Assembly (NCBI GenBank): GCA_021396245.1
Contig: WNYE01000130.1
Location: 1 to 64,000 of the forward strand
Length of the DNA stretch: 64,000 nt
Reading direction: 5' to 3'
DNA from: Sporothrix humicola
Lineage: Eukaryota > Ascomycota > Sordariomycetes > Ophiostomatales > Ophiostomataceae
Shown here: in pieces, positions 1 to 11,700 of the stretch
Layout of the letters: every line of letters starts with the position of its first letter
Position numbering within the stretch: position 1 is the first letter of the stretch
Program-made: the position numbers and the translations under genes
Notes under the pieces: model-generated
What the model was told of the DNA's origin: nothing
The model's database searches: none
Seen by the model: only the letters and a program-made list of their open reading frames with translations

Positions 1-3000
1 CGCCGAGGTTGGCGCCGGTGCGGCGCTCGATGGCGCCGGCGGCGGTGCGCCAGAGCGCAGTGGCGAGCAGCGGGAGCGTGCTCACGACAGCGACGACGCC
101 GGCGGCCGCCATGATGGGGAACTTGATGTAGGGCGCGTCGCTGTCCACGGTAAACCGCGACGTGCCGCCCTCGCCGAGCCGGATGGCGCCGAACTTGCCG
201 GTCCAGTTGCGGTAGACGTACCAGGCGGCCGCCGCTGCCACGCCGACGGACAGGAAAACGATGAGGACGATTGTGAAGGCCCCCGGTCCGCGGTGCTTGC
301 GCTCAAACTCGTCCTCGTGGTTCTTGCAGGCTTGGGGGGATGTCGTCTTGTCAAACTCCTCGCCGCCCTGGCATGTGGTGAGAGGAATGCGCCGGAAGCC
401 CGTCGGCGGGTAGTAGTCGACGGCGTCCGGGTGGTCGCTGCACCACTGGTCCTTGGACATGGGCGCCAGGCCGGGCACCAGCGAGCACTGCCCGTGGTTG
501 TCGAGCTCAAAGTTGTAGTCGCACTCGTAGTCGCGCCGCGTGCACGTGCAGTTCTGCGTGTTGTACAGGTGCTGGATCTTGTAGCCGTTGTAGCAAGTGC
601 GGTCCGTCTTCTTGCGCAGGTACTGCGACACGTGCCCGAACAGGCACGACGAGTCGGGCATCAGCGGATGCGTCGGCGACCACAGGTAGTAGTCGGATTT
701 GCCGCCGTCCTTGTCGTCGTTGACGCACGCGCGGTCGGTGAGGCCAGAAAAGTCCAGGTTGATCGTAAAAACACTGTCACTCCCCTTCTTGCACCACAGC
801 AAAAAGTTGCGCGACGCGCCCGACCGCAGCGTCGTAATGTCGATAATGTCGACCTCCTCGTCGCTGAACTGGTGCTCCTTCCACGTCACGCCCTCGTCCG
901 TCGTGTACGACACGCTGCGCGTCTTGCTGTGCCGCGGCACCAGCACCACAATCGACCCCTGGTCGCCAAACGTCCACGACCACGCGCCCTTTTTGACGTT
1001 GCGCCACGTCAGCCCGGCGTCCGTCGTCATGAATGTGTCCGCCTCCTTGATCGACCCCAGCTGGTCGCCCACGTTGCCCACGCCAAACATCAGCCCGACC
1101 GCGCCCGACGACGAAAACGTCTTGCGGTGGTCCTCGCGCTCCGTGTACCCGTGGATGTGCAGCGCGCAGTTCTCGTCGCCACCCTCGCGCGCGCTCTTGC
1201 GCGCCTTGCACCCGTAGTCCTTGTTGTCCACGTCCTTGGTCGGCGGCGGCAGGAAAGCCCACTCGGCGCCGTCGTTGTGGCTGATCTTGGTCTGCAGTTT
1301 TTTGCTGGTGGCCTTCTTGTCGTCGCGGTTCGCCACGACGTTGACCACCACCACGCCTTCGAGGCCCAGAATCTTCTCGAAATCCACATAGTACCGGTTG
1401 TCGCAGTTGACGCCCGCAATGCTCATCACGTACGACGTGCCGTTCGAGTTGCTCTTGATGATCGTGCCGTACCGCTTGTCCTTGGCCGTTTCCGTGGCCA
1501 CAAACAGGTTGACCGCGTGCGTCGAGCTGTCCAGCACCGTGTACTCGTGCTGGTTCGGCACCGCAAAGTTGACGGGGAAGTGCGCCTCCGCATACGTCTC
1601 GCCGTCCAGGCTGGCGAGTGCCTTTAGGCTCTTCTTCTCCTTGTCCTCGGCTGCCACCACGATAAACTCGGCCATGGTCGCAAAGCCCTTGACGTTTTCT
1701 TGGTGGACAACCTTGTTCTCGAAGAAATCCGTGCTCGACACCAGCTGCAGCGGGTTGTCGTCACTCCCCTTGGTGTTTTCCTCCCGCTCGTGCACCAGGC
1801 AGATCACCTCCTCCGGCTTGCGGAACTTGTACGCGCTCGACCCGATAAACTCGCAGCGTTCCGCGTACCGCAGCAGCGTCACCCAGTTGTCGCCCCGGTC
1901 GCGCGAGAACGACGCCTCTGTGTAGCACGCGTCGCCCACGCTCTCGCACTTCTTGCCCAGCCAGATGATCCAGTCCTTGTGGTCCGGGTGGAACAGCAGC
2001 GGCGAGTGCGAGCTCTCCGTGTCTGGCGGATAGGGGGCCGTGAACTCGTGGAACTGCTTGCCGTAGTCGATTGTGTAAATCACCTTGCCCTTGGCCGTCA
2101 CGAAGAACACCAGCTCCTTGAAGTACTGGTGCGGCACAATCGCCCACGTGTCCACCTTGTCAAACAGCTCCGGGTGCGTCCACGTCTTGCCGTGGTCGTT
2201 GGTAATATAAATCGGGCCGCCCTTGCCCTCCGTCCGGTCGACCGGCCGCATGATGATCGCCTCGCTGTTGGCCGTGTCCGAGCTCGAGTCGCCGCGCTCC
2301 AGATAGTGCTTCTCGAAGCTCGTGTACCGGCCCATGTCGATTTTTGAGGGGGTGTTGACAATCTCGCCCGTCGCCGGCGTGTTGGGCGACGTGCCCGTCT
2401 CGCTGCACTTGTGCTCCACCAGGTCGTCCTTTTGCTTGCCGCCCGTCCGCTTGCACGTGTTGCCGGGGATCAGCCGCCAGCCCGACGAGCCCATGAACGT
2501 GTCGTCCGGCTTGGCGTCCTTGCCGCTGCACGCCTTGGTGCCCTCGGGCAAAACGAGAGGGCCCACCAGCAGACAGTCGGTGCCGCTGTCGCTGCGGCGG
2601 AAGTTGTAGTCGCACTCAAAGTCGAGGTCTGTGCATTCGCAGTCCGTCGTCTCGACCACGGGGTCCTTGAATTCCTGCTTCAAGAAACAGGCGGCGTCCT
2701 TCTTGCGCCGGTGGTACTTTTGCGTGTGGCCCATCAGACACGTCGGCTGGCCCTTATCGTCAACGCGCGCCCACCAGTCCTCCAGATCGCTGTCCTTGCA
2801 CGTCGCCTCGTGCAGGCCCTCAAAGTCGATTGCGATAATGTGCCAGCGGTCCTTGGCCTCGCCAATCAGCACAAACTTGAGGCTCGTCGAGTCCTGCGTC
2901 GTCGTCAGGATGTAGGGGCGCACGGCCAGGCCGTCGGGTAGCTTGGCGGCCTTCCAGGTCTTGCCGTGGTCCAGCGAGTAGGTGACCTCGTCGACGTCGT

Positions 3001-4501
3001 TGGCGTCGCGCACGGCCAGCAGGATCGAGCCCTGGTCGCCAAACTCGTACTTGTGCGGGCCCTTGGGGCCCTCGATCCACGACACGCCGGCGTCGTCCGA
3101 GATGTACAGGTTGCCGTCCTTGTAGTTGCCCAGGTAGTCGCCCGTGTTGCCGATGGCCATCACGAGACCGGGCGCCGGGCTCGAGAAGACGCGGCCGACG
3201 TTGCTGAGGTCCGTGACGGAGTGCAGGTGCAGGCGCTCCTTCTTGTCGCCGGCCAGGTTGACAGACGAAAAGGTGCGGCCGTCGTCGAACGTGATCTCGC
3301 TGACAATCTTCTTCTCTGCACGGTCGTTGTTGACCGCCTCGCCGTTCTCGACGCGGTTCACCAGGAAAATGCCCTGGATGCCCGAGATCTTTTCGAAATC
3401 GACGTGGCCGCGCTTGTTGCGGTTGGTGTAATCCAAGTTCTGCGTGAAGAAGGTGCCGTTGGAGTTGCTCGTGAACAGCACGCCGGTCGGGTCGGAGGGG
3501 CGCGTGTTCATGACGTCGATCTGGATGCTGTAGTTGGTGCTCTCGAGCACGGTGTACGACTCCTGGTTGATGCGGTGGTTGGCCGGGAAGACGGCGCGGT
3601 GCCACTTGAGCGTATCGTCGGTGACAAACAGCGCCATCTCGTCGGTGTTGAGCGAGGTCGTGGCCACCAGCAGGTACTTCTTGACGGCAGCAATGTTGAC
3701 AATGCCCTGGACGGGGCGGTTCGTGTCCAGGTTGGGCTCAAACTCCTGGATGACGCCGTCGGCCTTGACGGCACTGAAGTAGTTGTCGGACACGAGCAGG
3801 CGCTGATCCTGCTTAAAGGGCGAGATCTGGTCGCGGACGATACACAGGATGCGGCTGGCGTCGAGGTCTTCGGCGCCCGTCGTGAAGAGGTCGGAGCCCT
3901 TCGCCCACCAGCAGCCGGCGGTGTTACCGCGCAGGAACTTGGCGTCGGTGCGGAAGCCGTCGGTGGTGTACATGGCGACCTCGCTGAACGAGGACACGTC
4001 GTAGTCCATGCCGTTAAAGATTATGCGGTCGGGGTCGGTCGCGTGGAAGGTCAGGACGTCGTACTGGAACATGCTGGTCTCGGCGTCGGTCAAAAACGTC
4101 TGCCAGGTCTTGCCGCGGTCCTCGGTGCGGTAGTGCGTGATGCCGTCGGTCAGGACATAGGCGCGCTCGGTGTGGAACTCGTGCATGACCAGCCGGGACG
4201 CGGACATGGCGGGGATGGCCGTGACCTTGTCCCAATGGGCGCCGGCATCGGCAGAGCGGTAGATGATGCCCTCGACAAAGTCGTGGAACAGGATGACGTC
4301 CGAGTCTTCAAAGTAGTTGAGGTTGTCGGGCTGGTAGGGGAACGCGCTGACTTGGAAGTTGGGGCCGTCGGCAGCGCGGGCGGCGACCGAGGCAGCGGAC
4401 GCCAGCGGAGAAGAGAGAGAGAAGAGAGCAACGGCCCACGACGCAGCCCACAGGGGCGCGGCCAGCGCAGCCGCTGTGCGCATCGCTGAAGAGACCCTCA
4501 T
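1..4501 (-). CDS. VPS10: Vps10/sortilin-type vacuolar sorting receptor (C-terminus cut by window edge)
   Basis: Vps10 is a type I membrane receptor that carries soluble hydrolases such as carboxypeptidase Y from the late Golgi to endosomes and is recycled by retromer. The minus strand is open from ATG 4501 to the window edge, giving 1500 codons without a stop. Visible parts are a hydrophobic signal sequence (about residues 7-37), then two tandem sortilin modules. Each has Asp-box-like turns (for example DRGKTW, DHGKTW, DRGDNW) and ends in a Cys-rich 10CC segment: CECTDLDFECDYNF near residue 620 and CTCTRRDYECDYNF near 1320. A transmembrane helix lies at about 1407-1432 and a second hydrophobic stretch at about 1455-1487. 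The cytosolic sorting tail is off the window. A second ATG six codons in (M7) is an alternative start. No intron is needed. The family assignment is secure. Confidence 0.96.
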   Translation of the reverse strand, partial: MRVSSAMRTAAALAAPLWAASWAVALFSLSSPLASAASVAARAADGPNFQVSAFPYQPDNLNYFEDSDVILFHDFVEGIIYRSADAGAHWDKVTAIPAMSASRLVMHEFHTERAYVLTDGITHYRTEDRGKTWQTFLTDAETSMFQYDVLTFHATDPDRIIFNGMDYDVSSFSEVAMYTTDGFRTDAKFLRGNTAGCWWAKGSDLFTTGAEDLDASRILCIVRDQISPFKQDQRLLVSDNYFSAVKADGVIQEFEPNLDTNRPVQGIVNIAAVKKYLLVATTSLNTDEMALFVTDDTLKWHRAVFPANHRINQESYTVLESTNYSIQIDVMNTRPSDPTGVLFTSNSNGTFFTQNLDYTNRNKRGHVDFEKISGIQGIFLVNRVENGEAVNNDRAEKKIVSEITFDDGRTFSSVNLAGDKKERLHLHSVTDLSNVGRVFSSPAPGLVMAIGNTGDYLGNYKDGNLYISDDAGVSWIEGPKGPHKYEFGDQGSILLAVRDANDVDEVTYSLDHGKTWKAAKLPDGLAVRPYILTTTQDSTSLKFVLIGEAKDRWHIIAIDFEGLHEATCKDSDLEDWWARVDDKGQPTCLMGHTQKYHRRKKDAACFLKQEFKDPVVETTDCECTDLDFECDYNFRRSDSGTDCLLVGPLVLPEGTKACSGKDAKPDDTFMGSSGWRLIPGNTCKRTGGKQKDDLVEHKCSETGTSPNTPATGEIVNTPSKIDMGRYTSFEKHYLERGDSSSDTANSEAIIMRPVDRTEGKGGPIYITNDHGKTWTHPELFDKVDTWAIVPHQYFKELVFFVTAKGKVIYTIDYGKQFHEFTAPYPPDTESSHSPLLFHPDHKDWIIWLGKKCESVGDACYTEASFSRDRGDNWVTLLRYAERCEFIGSSAYKFRKPEEVICLVHEREENTKGSDDNPLQLVSSTDFFENKVVHQENVKGFATMAEFIVVAAEDKEKKSLKALASLDGETYAEAHFPVNFAVPNQHEYTVLDSSTHAVNLFVATETAKDKRYGTIIKSNSNGTSYVMSIAGVNCDNRYYVDFEKILGLEGVVVVNVVANRDDKKATSKKLQTKISHNDGAEWAFLPPPTKDVDNKDYGCKARKSAREGGDENCALHIHGYTEREDHRKTFSSSGAVGLMFGVGNVGDQLGSIKEADTFMTTDAGLTWRNVKKGAWSWTFGDQGSIVVLVPRHSKTRSVSYTTDEGVTWKEHQFSDEEVDIIDITTLRSGASRNFLLWCKKGSDSVFTINLDFSGLTDRACVNDDKDGGKSDYYLWSPTHPLMPDSSCLFGHVSQYLRKKTDRTCYNGYKIQHLYNTQNCTCTRRDYECDYNFELDNHGQCSLVPGLAPMSKDQWCSDHPDAVDYYPPTGFRRIPLTTCQGGEEFDKTTSPQACKNHEDEFERKHRGPGAFTIVLIVFLSVGVAAAAAWYVYRNWTGKFGAIRLGEGGTSRFTVDSDAPYIKFPIMAAAGVVAVVSTLPLLATALWRTAAGAIERRTGANLG

Positions 4502-6321
4502 GGTCGGAGAGGCGCAGAGGCGTGTGTCATAGGCGGGGGGCGACGCCTGGGAGGAGGATGGAAGTCGAGGCTCGTGATGATGATGGAGAAGAGAGGAGGG
4601 GAGGAAGCTTTTCGATGGTCGAAAGAGACGCGATTCGGGGTCGATGACAATGTTGACAATGTCAGAAGCTCCGGGAGTGGTCGGGGAGTGTTTGTGAGAT
4701 GGAAAATCGACAGGTCGCGGTGGTTACTCGAAACGACAAGGCTCGGGTAGGAAGATGGAAGAATCGGGAAGCAGGAAAAGCTTAAAAGGCTGTGAAGCTT
4801 TTGCCGTGGATTGAATTAAGGCGTAAAAGGGGCTCTGTAGCCTGTGAAGGACAACAGACAGCTCCGCAGCAAAAGAGGGAATGCGAAGTGAAGAAAGCAG
4901 CAATGCCGACGAAATCGAAATCGAAACAAAATCAAGCCACGACGAATTGTGGCGGCGATGCAATGACGAAGGAAAGGAGATGGAGTGGAAGAAGGAGAAA
5001 AGAGAAGAGGTCGAGAATAGAGGTCGAAGAAACAACAAACGAAACTGAATCAAGGCTGCTGTCCGCTGTGCACAACAGGCAAGCACGAACATGACACAGT
5101 CGGGAAAGAGCCTACGAGTGCACTACCAATGCGCGATTGCCAGAAAATGCAGGTGCCGATTGCGCCGCAGGGAAGGTGTCTCAGGCGCTGACTGCAGCAG
5201 GAGTTCCCCGGCACGCCTGGAGACACTGTGCTGTGTGAGTTTGTTAGCGCGCAAAGCTGGCCTCGCCGGCCCAGTTCTTAGCCTTGGCGCGTGGCGCTGC
5301 CAGGCACCAGCTTGGAACGGGAAGGCGCGATTGGACAGACACGCCAGAGGGGCAGAGGGGAAACCGCACCTGAGAACCTGCCGAGAGTGGCTCTGGCCAG
5401 GCCTGAAAAAAGCTTGTGGGCAGCCTCTGGCAATGCCGTCTCACATGTGTCAGAACTGCGCCAAAATGGCAATGAGCATCATCGATTAGCAAAAGCACCA
5501 AAATACTAGAAGATACAACAAACTATTGATTGTGACCATTTATCATTCAAATACAGTACAGCGCACATTGCTATCGTTTGTTTGACGAGCAAAAGACAAG
5601 AAACAAGTGACAAACAAACACAAAAACAAAACAAGCCGTCATCTATAATAATACACGCCCAGCTGAACAGCTCGAGCTTCTTTTCGACAAGAAAAGGAAA
5701 AAGGAAAAGAAAACACCAAACTAAATAAATCCATCAATACTCTTTTCCATGTCCGTCTTTTCGTCTTTCGTCTTTCATCCTTTCGTCTTTCGTCTGTCCT
5801 TCTTCCCATCGCCCATCACCTTTTTGTGTATCCTCCGCTCTCATCGTCCATCCTCCTTTTGGTTGGTAAATATCCTCCGCCAGATCCATGTATTCTCCAT
5901 GTAATAATATCCGTAATTCTGTATTATGATGTAAAAGCTTGGTCCGGGAAACAAGTTTCCGCTTGTGCCCGTGCTGGTCCGTCCGTAAGCGGAGGGTCGT
6001 AGTAGATGTTTGTGTTTGCGGCGGCCGTTGAGGTCGTTCGTGATGACAGTCGACGACAGTCGACGTCGGGTTGGTCGGATCGAGGCCGTAGAGTAGATAA
6101 AAGGAGGAAAGGAAAAAGTAGAAATAAAGCAAAACCAGAACCAGCGCCGCCGATAAATAAAGTTAATAACAAAGGCGAATAAAAAGAAACAAAAAACAAT
6201 GAAACGCCGCACATAAAGCAAAAGTAGTCCGTTATTTTTAAAACAAAAGTTGAAGAGTAAAAGGTCACAAACAAGCCGTCTCCGGCTGATTTGCAACGCG
6301 ATCCCACAAGGCATACCATTC
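4502..6321. other. Intergenic: VPS10 upstream region and 3' flank of the C2H2 gene
   Basis: Positions 4502-5090 are purine-rich on the plus strand, so pyrimidine-rich in the VPS10 sense, and probably hold its leader and core promoter. Positions 5500-6321 are AT-richer with several AATAAA-like strings and fit the 3' UTR and polyadenylation region of the C2H2 gene. The small ORFs here (at most about 130 codons) are low-complexity and I do not accept them as genes. Confidence 0.6.
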
Positions 6322-8787
6322 CTAGGTGGTATAGACAGGCTCGTCTTGAGCAACCGGAGCTGCCGGGGCGGCCTCGACGGCTTGGGGAACGTCGGTCTCG
6401 GGTGCAGCAGTTGTCGGTATGGCCTTGGCCCCGGCAGCAGCAATGGCGGCAGCGGCAGCAGCCACAGTCTCGACAGACACAGGCGCGTCAACCGGCGTGT
6501 CGACAGCAGCCTCGACAGGAGCGTCTTGCACAGGAGTGTCATGCACTGTAGCTTCGACCTGCGCTTCCGCGACAGGTGCCTCCGCAGGCTGGTCAACCGG
6601 TGCTTCGACAGGTGCCTCCGGCGCCTCGACGTGCGCAGCAGGTTCCGCCGGCGGTCCACCGGCCAGCTCCTGCTTCAACACATCAATACGTCCCTCGTAG
6701 CGCTCCTTCTCGATCTCGAGCTGGACAATGCGCTCGTCCTGCTGGCGGATGCGCTCGCCCTGGGTCTTGATCTTGTCTTCGAGGCTCTGGATGTACGACC
6801 ACATGCCTTGTTCCGACGAGAACAGGTTGTTGGCAGCTGCGGCAGAAGTGCCATTGCGAGCACCGACGGCCGGGCTCAGCGGCTTGGGGCTCTCGGCGAT
6901 GCCGTGCTGCGAAAAGAGACCGGCGCTGCCGCCCGCGCTGAGGGGCAGCACCATGGACGACGACGAGATGCTCGTGCCGGGGGTGTGGGCGCTGCCGGCC
7001 GACGTAGTCGTGGCCGTGGCCGAGCTGGCGGTGCCGGCACGTCCGACATTCGGCGGGTACAGACCGCCGGCGCGCTGCTGCTGGTGTTGCTGGGGATGTC
7101 CCTGCTGGTGCGGCTTGGGCGAGATGGGCGGGTAGGTGCGGGCGTGCTGCTGGGCAAACGCGTCTTGTCCGCCGACACTGGCCCGGCTGTCCGTCTTGAT
7201 GCCTGGCAGACTCAGGCGGCGGCGCTCTTCCTCGCTCACAGGGCCACCCGTGCTGTTGTCGTACTCGATGCCCGACATGACCGAGTCGTCGCCGCCGCCC
7301 GTCGACGTGTCCATCAGGCTCGAGTTGCCCTCGAAGCTGTCGTCGGCCCCGCCCATGACGCCAAACGTGTTGGAGCTCGAGCGGCGGCCCGCACAGCCGC
7401 CGGCGCCCTTGCTATGGCGGGCCAGGGCGTCGCCGCGGGCAAACTTGCGGTCGCAGCGGGGGCAGATGTGGGGCTTCTCGCCGGTGTGCAGCTTGGAGTG
7501 GCGCTTGAGGTCGTGGAGGCGGCGGAAGCGCATGTCGCAGCCCTGGCAGACGTAGGGCTTCTCCTGGCTGTGGGTGAGCAGGTGGCTCTTGAGGTTGTGG
7601 TGGCGGGTGAACTCGGTGTCGCAGTAGGGGCACTTGTGGCGCTTGGAGGTGGGGGATTTGGGGGCGAGTTCGGGGATCATGAGGGCGGACGGGGTCGGGA
7701 GGGCAGCAGATGTCGGCGTCTGGTGCTGTTGGGGAGGTTGCTGTTGCGGTGGTGGCTGGTGGTGTTGTATCGGCGGCTGGGAGGTAGCAATAGGAGGCTG
7801 TTGTTGTTGCTGTTGTTCGTGTTGTTGCTGCTGCTGCTGCTGCTGTTGTTGTTGCAACTGCTGGAGATGGTGCTGGTGCTGCTCCTCTTCTCGCGCAATT
7901 GCTGGATCGAGATCCATGTGGTCTCCGGCGGCAGGGATAGCATCTGTGGTTGTCGCCGTCGTTGTCTCGGCGGAAGGCGCTGCCGAAGTCACAGCTGCTG
8001 CGGCGGCGGCGGCGGCTGCGGCAGCCGCTGCATAGCTGGCCGCGTTGGATGCTGCAAGCTGGTTCGCGGCCGCCTCGGCCAGTGCTGTCGCGGCTGCTTC
8101 TGCCTCTGCCGGTGCTGATGCTATCGCTGGCGCTGGCGATTGTTGAGCGGTTGTCTCGTCTGTGTCGTTGCCATCCATTTCCGCGACAGCCGCGTGGGAT
8201 TGTGTGACGTTGCGGGTGGCGGCCTCGGCTGCCGCTGCGGCCGAGGCAGCCTCGGCGACGCGCTGGGTCATGAGCGCTTCGGCGCCGCGCAGGACGGACA
8301 GGGCCTTTTGCGCGGCGTCGTTTTGATCGTGTGCGGCATCACCGGAAAGCTGGGGATCGACTGCAGCGCCGTGGCCGTCGAAGCGCGAGCCGCTGTCGAG
8401 GCGCGCCAGCTTGCGTGGCGACAGCTCGGGGTCGGGCAGGCTGTGGTTGGCGTCGCCGTTGCTGCCGTCGTGGTGCCCGCCGGCATTGCTTGTGTCTGCC
8501 GCAACAGCCGTGTTGAGTGATGGCGATCGCAGACGCTTTGCGGAGCGGGCGGCCGCGGCAGCCGCAGCAGAGGCAGCAGCAGCAACAGCAGCTGCGGCGG
8601 CATCGGCCGTCTCGGCGTCTGTTGCTTGTGATGGGGGCTGTGTTGTGTTTTCAACAACGGATGGATCAGCATTGGTGGCCGCCGCAGTCGCAGTTGTTGT
8701 CTCTGCTATTGTTTCTGGCGCAGACTCTGGAGCTGTCGCAAGGCTAGCCGCCTCGACGGGGTCGGCAGGCTTGTCGACGGAAGCCAT
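6322..8787 (-). CDS. C2H2 zinc-finger transcription factor, Azf1-like, with poly-Ala/poly-Gln tracts
   Basis: Single-exon gene of 821 codons, probably a nuclear DNA-binding regulator. Three consecutive C2H2 fingers occupy about residues 381-460; the first begins HKCPYCDTEF, the second YVCQGCDMRF, the third HICPRCDRKF, joined by EKP-type linkers. The region after them (GAGGCAGRRSS) resembles a group of fungal proteins annotated Azf1-like, but that label is from memory. The N-terminal half is Ala-rich with several poly-Ala runs. A Gln-rich block lies at about residues 305-335 and a Gln/Pro-rich block follows. A predicted coiled coil (about 652-702, heptad-like, starting near MWSYIQSLEDKI) could dimerise it. 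The C-terminus is an Ala/Pro/Val/Glu repeat segment. ATG 8787 is the first in the frame. Target genes cannot be inferred. It is tandem to VPS10 but about 1.8 kb away. Confidence 0.9.
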   Translation of the reverse strand: MASVDKPADPVEAASLATAPESAPETIAETTTATAAATNADPSVVENTTQPPSQATDAETADAAAAAVAAAASAAAAAAARSAKRLRSPSLNTAVAADTSNAGGHHDGSNGDANHSLPDPELSPRKLARLDSGSRFDGHGAAVDPQLSGDAAHDQNDAAQKALSVLRGAEALMTQRVAEAASAAAAAEAATRNVTQSHAAVAEMDGNDTDETTAQQSPAPAIASAPAEAEAAATALAEAAANQLAASNAASYAAAAAAAAAAAAAVTSAAPSAETTTATTTDAIPAAGDHMDLDPAIAREEEQHQHHLQQLQQQQQQQQQQQHEQQQQQQPPIATSQPPIQHHQPPPQQQPPQQHQTPTSAALPTPSALMIPELAPKSPTSKRHKCPYCDTEFTRHHNLKSHLLTHSQEKPYVCQGCDMRFRRLHDLKRHSKLHTGEKPHICPRCDRKFARGDALARHSKGAGGCAGRRSSSNTFGVMGGADDSFEGNSSLMDTSTGGGDDSVMSGIEYDNSTGGPVSEEERRRLSLPGIKTDSRASVGGQDAFAQQHARTYPPISPKPHQQGHPQQHQQQRAGGLYPPNVGRAGTASSATATTTSAGSAHTPGTSISSSSMVLPLSAGGSAGLFSQHGIAESPKPLSPAVGARNGTSAAAANNLFSSEQGMWSYIQSLEDKIKTQGERIRQQDERIVQLEIEKERYEGRIDVLKQELAGGPPAEPAAHVEAPEAPVEAPVDQPAEAPVAEAQVEATVHDTPVQDAPVEAAVDTPVDAPVSVETVAAAAAAIAAAGAKAIPTTAAPETDVPQAVEAAPAAPVAQDEPVYTT

Positions 8788-11700
8788 TGGGATGGAAGGG
8801 AATGCGGGAGAGTCGAGACAATCGATGGGGTGGATAAAACGTCGATGAATGTCAATGATGTCGATGCGGAGAAGGTCTCGGTGGTCGCGGCCGGAATTGG
8901 GTGGATGTTGTCGTTTCTATTACGATAACGACAAATCGGCCAATCGAAGCAATCGACGGGCAGATTAACAAAAGACAATAACGAGAGAATCGAATGGGCG
9001 CCGTAAGAATAAAGGACACCCGGATAAGAATAACAATCAAGAAGAAGAAGACAAAAAAGTGGAAGGAAAACAGAAGCAACAAATCAACTCGGTTCCATCA
9101 ACACAACACGCGTCGAGTCTCTGTGCGCATTGGATCTTTTGCAATGCCACTTCTTCTCCGTTGCCTTTTCTTTCTTTTTTCTTTCGTTCCAATCTTCTCT
9201 TCTTTTCGCAAAGGAGGGGCGGCGACTCTCGCTCAAGGGCAGCGTCCAAAGAGCATCATCGATTTTATTATTCGATGGGGGGTTGAGTGGTTGAGAAGTT
9301 GTGGTTGGAAGAATACTGGTTGGAACTTGGGTGGAGGAATCAAAAGTCAAAGGCAATCGAAATCGAGAGGTAGAGGAGCAATCGGTAGTCGAATGGCAGT
9401 TCTGGGTAAACAGGGCTGTCTTTTGTCCTTTTGCTCTTTTCCGTTTTCTGGTACGAAGTACGGGAGTCTGGTTCTTGTTTTCTGCAGGTGGGAGGAGTAG
9501 GAGAATAACAAGGTCGAGTCAAGGAAGAGTAAGAGTGACAGTGAGCGAAAGAGGAGTTGGATGTGTGGCTGGAGAAACGTGGCGACAGCTTGGGAGAAAG
9601 ATGGGAAGAAAAGAAAGGAAAAGGTAAAAATAGAGAGTCAAGATACGGATAGAGAGGGGCCAAAAAGGCCAAAAAAGCCTACGGCAGAATTTTGACAGTG
9701 GGAAGACGCGGAGAAAAAAAGGCTAAACTAGGGAAGACTAGGGGAAAGGACGGATTAGGTAATGGGGCGAATTGACCTGGTGAGCGAGGAGCGAGCGAGG
9801 AAGCTGCGAGCTGGTCGATGTCAACAAAGAAAAGGAGGCAAGAAAAGGAGACGACAGAAAAGAGGAAATCACTGCATGTCACCAACGGAAAAGGAAAGAA
9901 CAATTGGAAGAAAAGAAGCGTGAAAATGCAAGAGCAAGTCAGAGTGCAAGTGCAGGCAAGAGCAAGTGGAAGCTGTTGTTTTCTTTCCTTCCATCTTGTG
10001 CATGGACCAGGACATTTTGGGGAAGGAACAGGGGGAGCGCACAAGTGCCTTGACAGGGGTATTCTAGGCAGGCGATAGCCAGACAGAAGGAGAGGAAAGA
10101 ACGAAAAAGGTGAGGCTGGTGCTTGAGGTGCTGAGGTGCTTTCCTCCAGCGGATGGGTGGGAAGAAAGTGGGCAACTGCGACCGCGACCAGGCAAACAGG
10201 GCGGGCCGTGTGGTCTGTGTAGCGCGAGTCGCCGACTGTCAGATACTGTGTGGGAGGGGAAGTGCTGGGACAAGCCAAAGGGGCTAAAATGGGGCGCACA
10301 TCACCCACTAGCGGGACACAATAGTGGGAAAGTGTGCCTGAGCTACAGCGCCGAGCTGGGTCACAGCTGCAATCAGCACTGCAGCAACAGCACTACGTAA
10401 TTTACAGTTGCATTCGGGAAGCAAGAAAGAGCAGGGAGGAAGTCGAAAGTATGGAGTATGAGACGATGAAATCAACAAGAACAACATCTTACTCAACAAC
10501 AGACGATAACAACGATGGACACAGGGACGCCACAGTCTGTAACTGGGTGCTACGGGTCTGGGACGGTGGAGGCGTATCCTTTTTGTATCCCTTCTGTATG
10601 ATTGCCTCAAGGTGGCTGTCTCGAATGTGGCGTCTGTGTGAGAGAAGAGAAAAAGAGGAATTAAAAAAGGAATTCAAGAAAGACAGGGACAAAGGCAAGG
10701 GTGCTCTCACGGCCCTGGCTGGACTGTGTTGCAATCGCAATTGTTGGGGTTTCGCTCGGTTCGTGGGTGCCGACCCGTCAGAAACATCAGAGGCACGAGC
10801 ACAGAACAGGGTGTCTTAATGTCTTTGTGCTGTGAGCTTGTGCTTTGATACTTTTGCTGCTGTTCTTTGATTTTGATCTTGTTGATTTTGTCCGTCAATT
10901 CCAGCTGAATGGGCACGGGATGACCAGTCAAGTCACTGTGAAGAGATCAAGGCATAACACGGGTGTTCCGAAGCTGCATGTTTAGCTTTCTTTCCAGGTA
11001 AGATGTGTCGAGAAGAACAAGAAAAGAGGGAAGCTGGCAAAAAGCACAATGTGAGCTGCAGTGACAGCTCCAGAAGACAGAATACGAGGCGAGCGGACCC
11101 AGCAGTGACCAGTGGTGGTGTGGAGAGCAGGTATCACTTTGTGTTTGTCAGTTCTCTTCCTTTCTTCCTCTTCCTCCTGGACGTATTCTCTCCCTATTCG
11201 TACAGATGTCAGATACCCCGTCGTACTTCGCTCCACAGTTGACAAAGGAGGAATCATTCAACGCCAATGCCAACACCAACACGCGTCAGAGTAAGAGTAC
11301 GGAGTAAGATACTGTATTCCATTGGGTGGAGCTGTGGCTGCTTTTTTCTGTTTTTGGGAGGAGGCTCGGGCAAACGACAGCTGAATCGAGAGTGAACGCA
11401 AATCAATATGCAGCCGCATGTGGCAACGGGACAGGAGCGAAAAAAGATCAAAAGTATAATCTGCTATTGGTGAACAGAAAATTGAACATGCAATTGTGGA
11501 CAAGACACGACTGGTCCGTCAAGCCACGAGAGGCTGGAAGCAGGGGATGAAAAGAGAAGACAAGAAAATCAAAAAGGAGTGAGAGTCAGAGGTGAGGCAC
11601 AGAGTGAGGATGAGGTGTAATCCAATACAAAACGACAGACCTGGTGTGGCGCTATGTTGTCAGCAGTGGGATGCTCGGCTTCTGGGCTTTTGAGTGACAG

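Noticed and set aside
293..4489. Long plus-strand frames (for example 293-1627 and 2966-4489) rich in Val, Ala, Arg
   Set aside because: They are antisense shadows of the VPS10 coding strand, whose GC-rich third positions suppress stops; the minus-strand translation is clearly Vps10.
6250..8118. 622-codon plus-strand frame
   Set aside because: Antisense shadow of the C2H2 gene; its Leu/Val and Gly repeats mirror the poly-Ala and poly-Gln codons.
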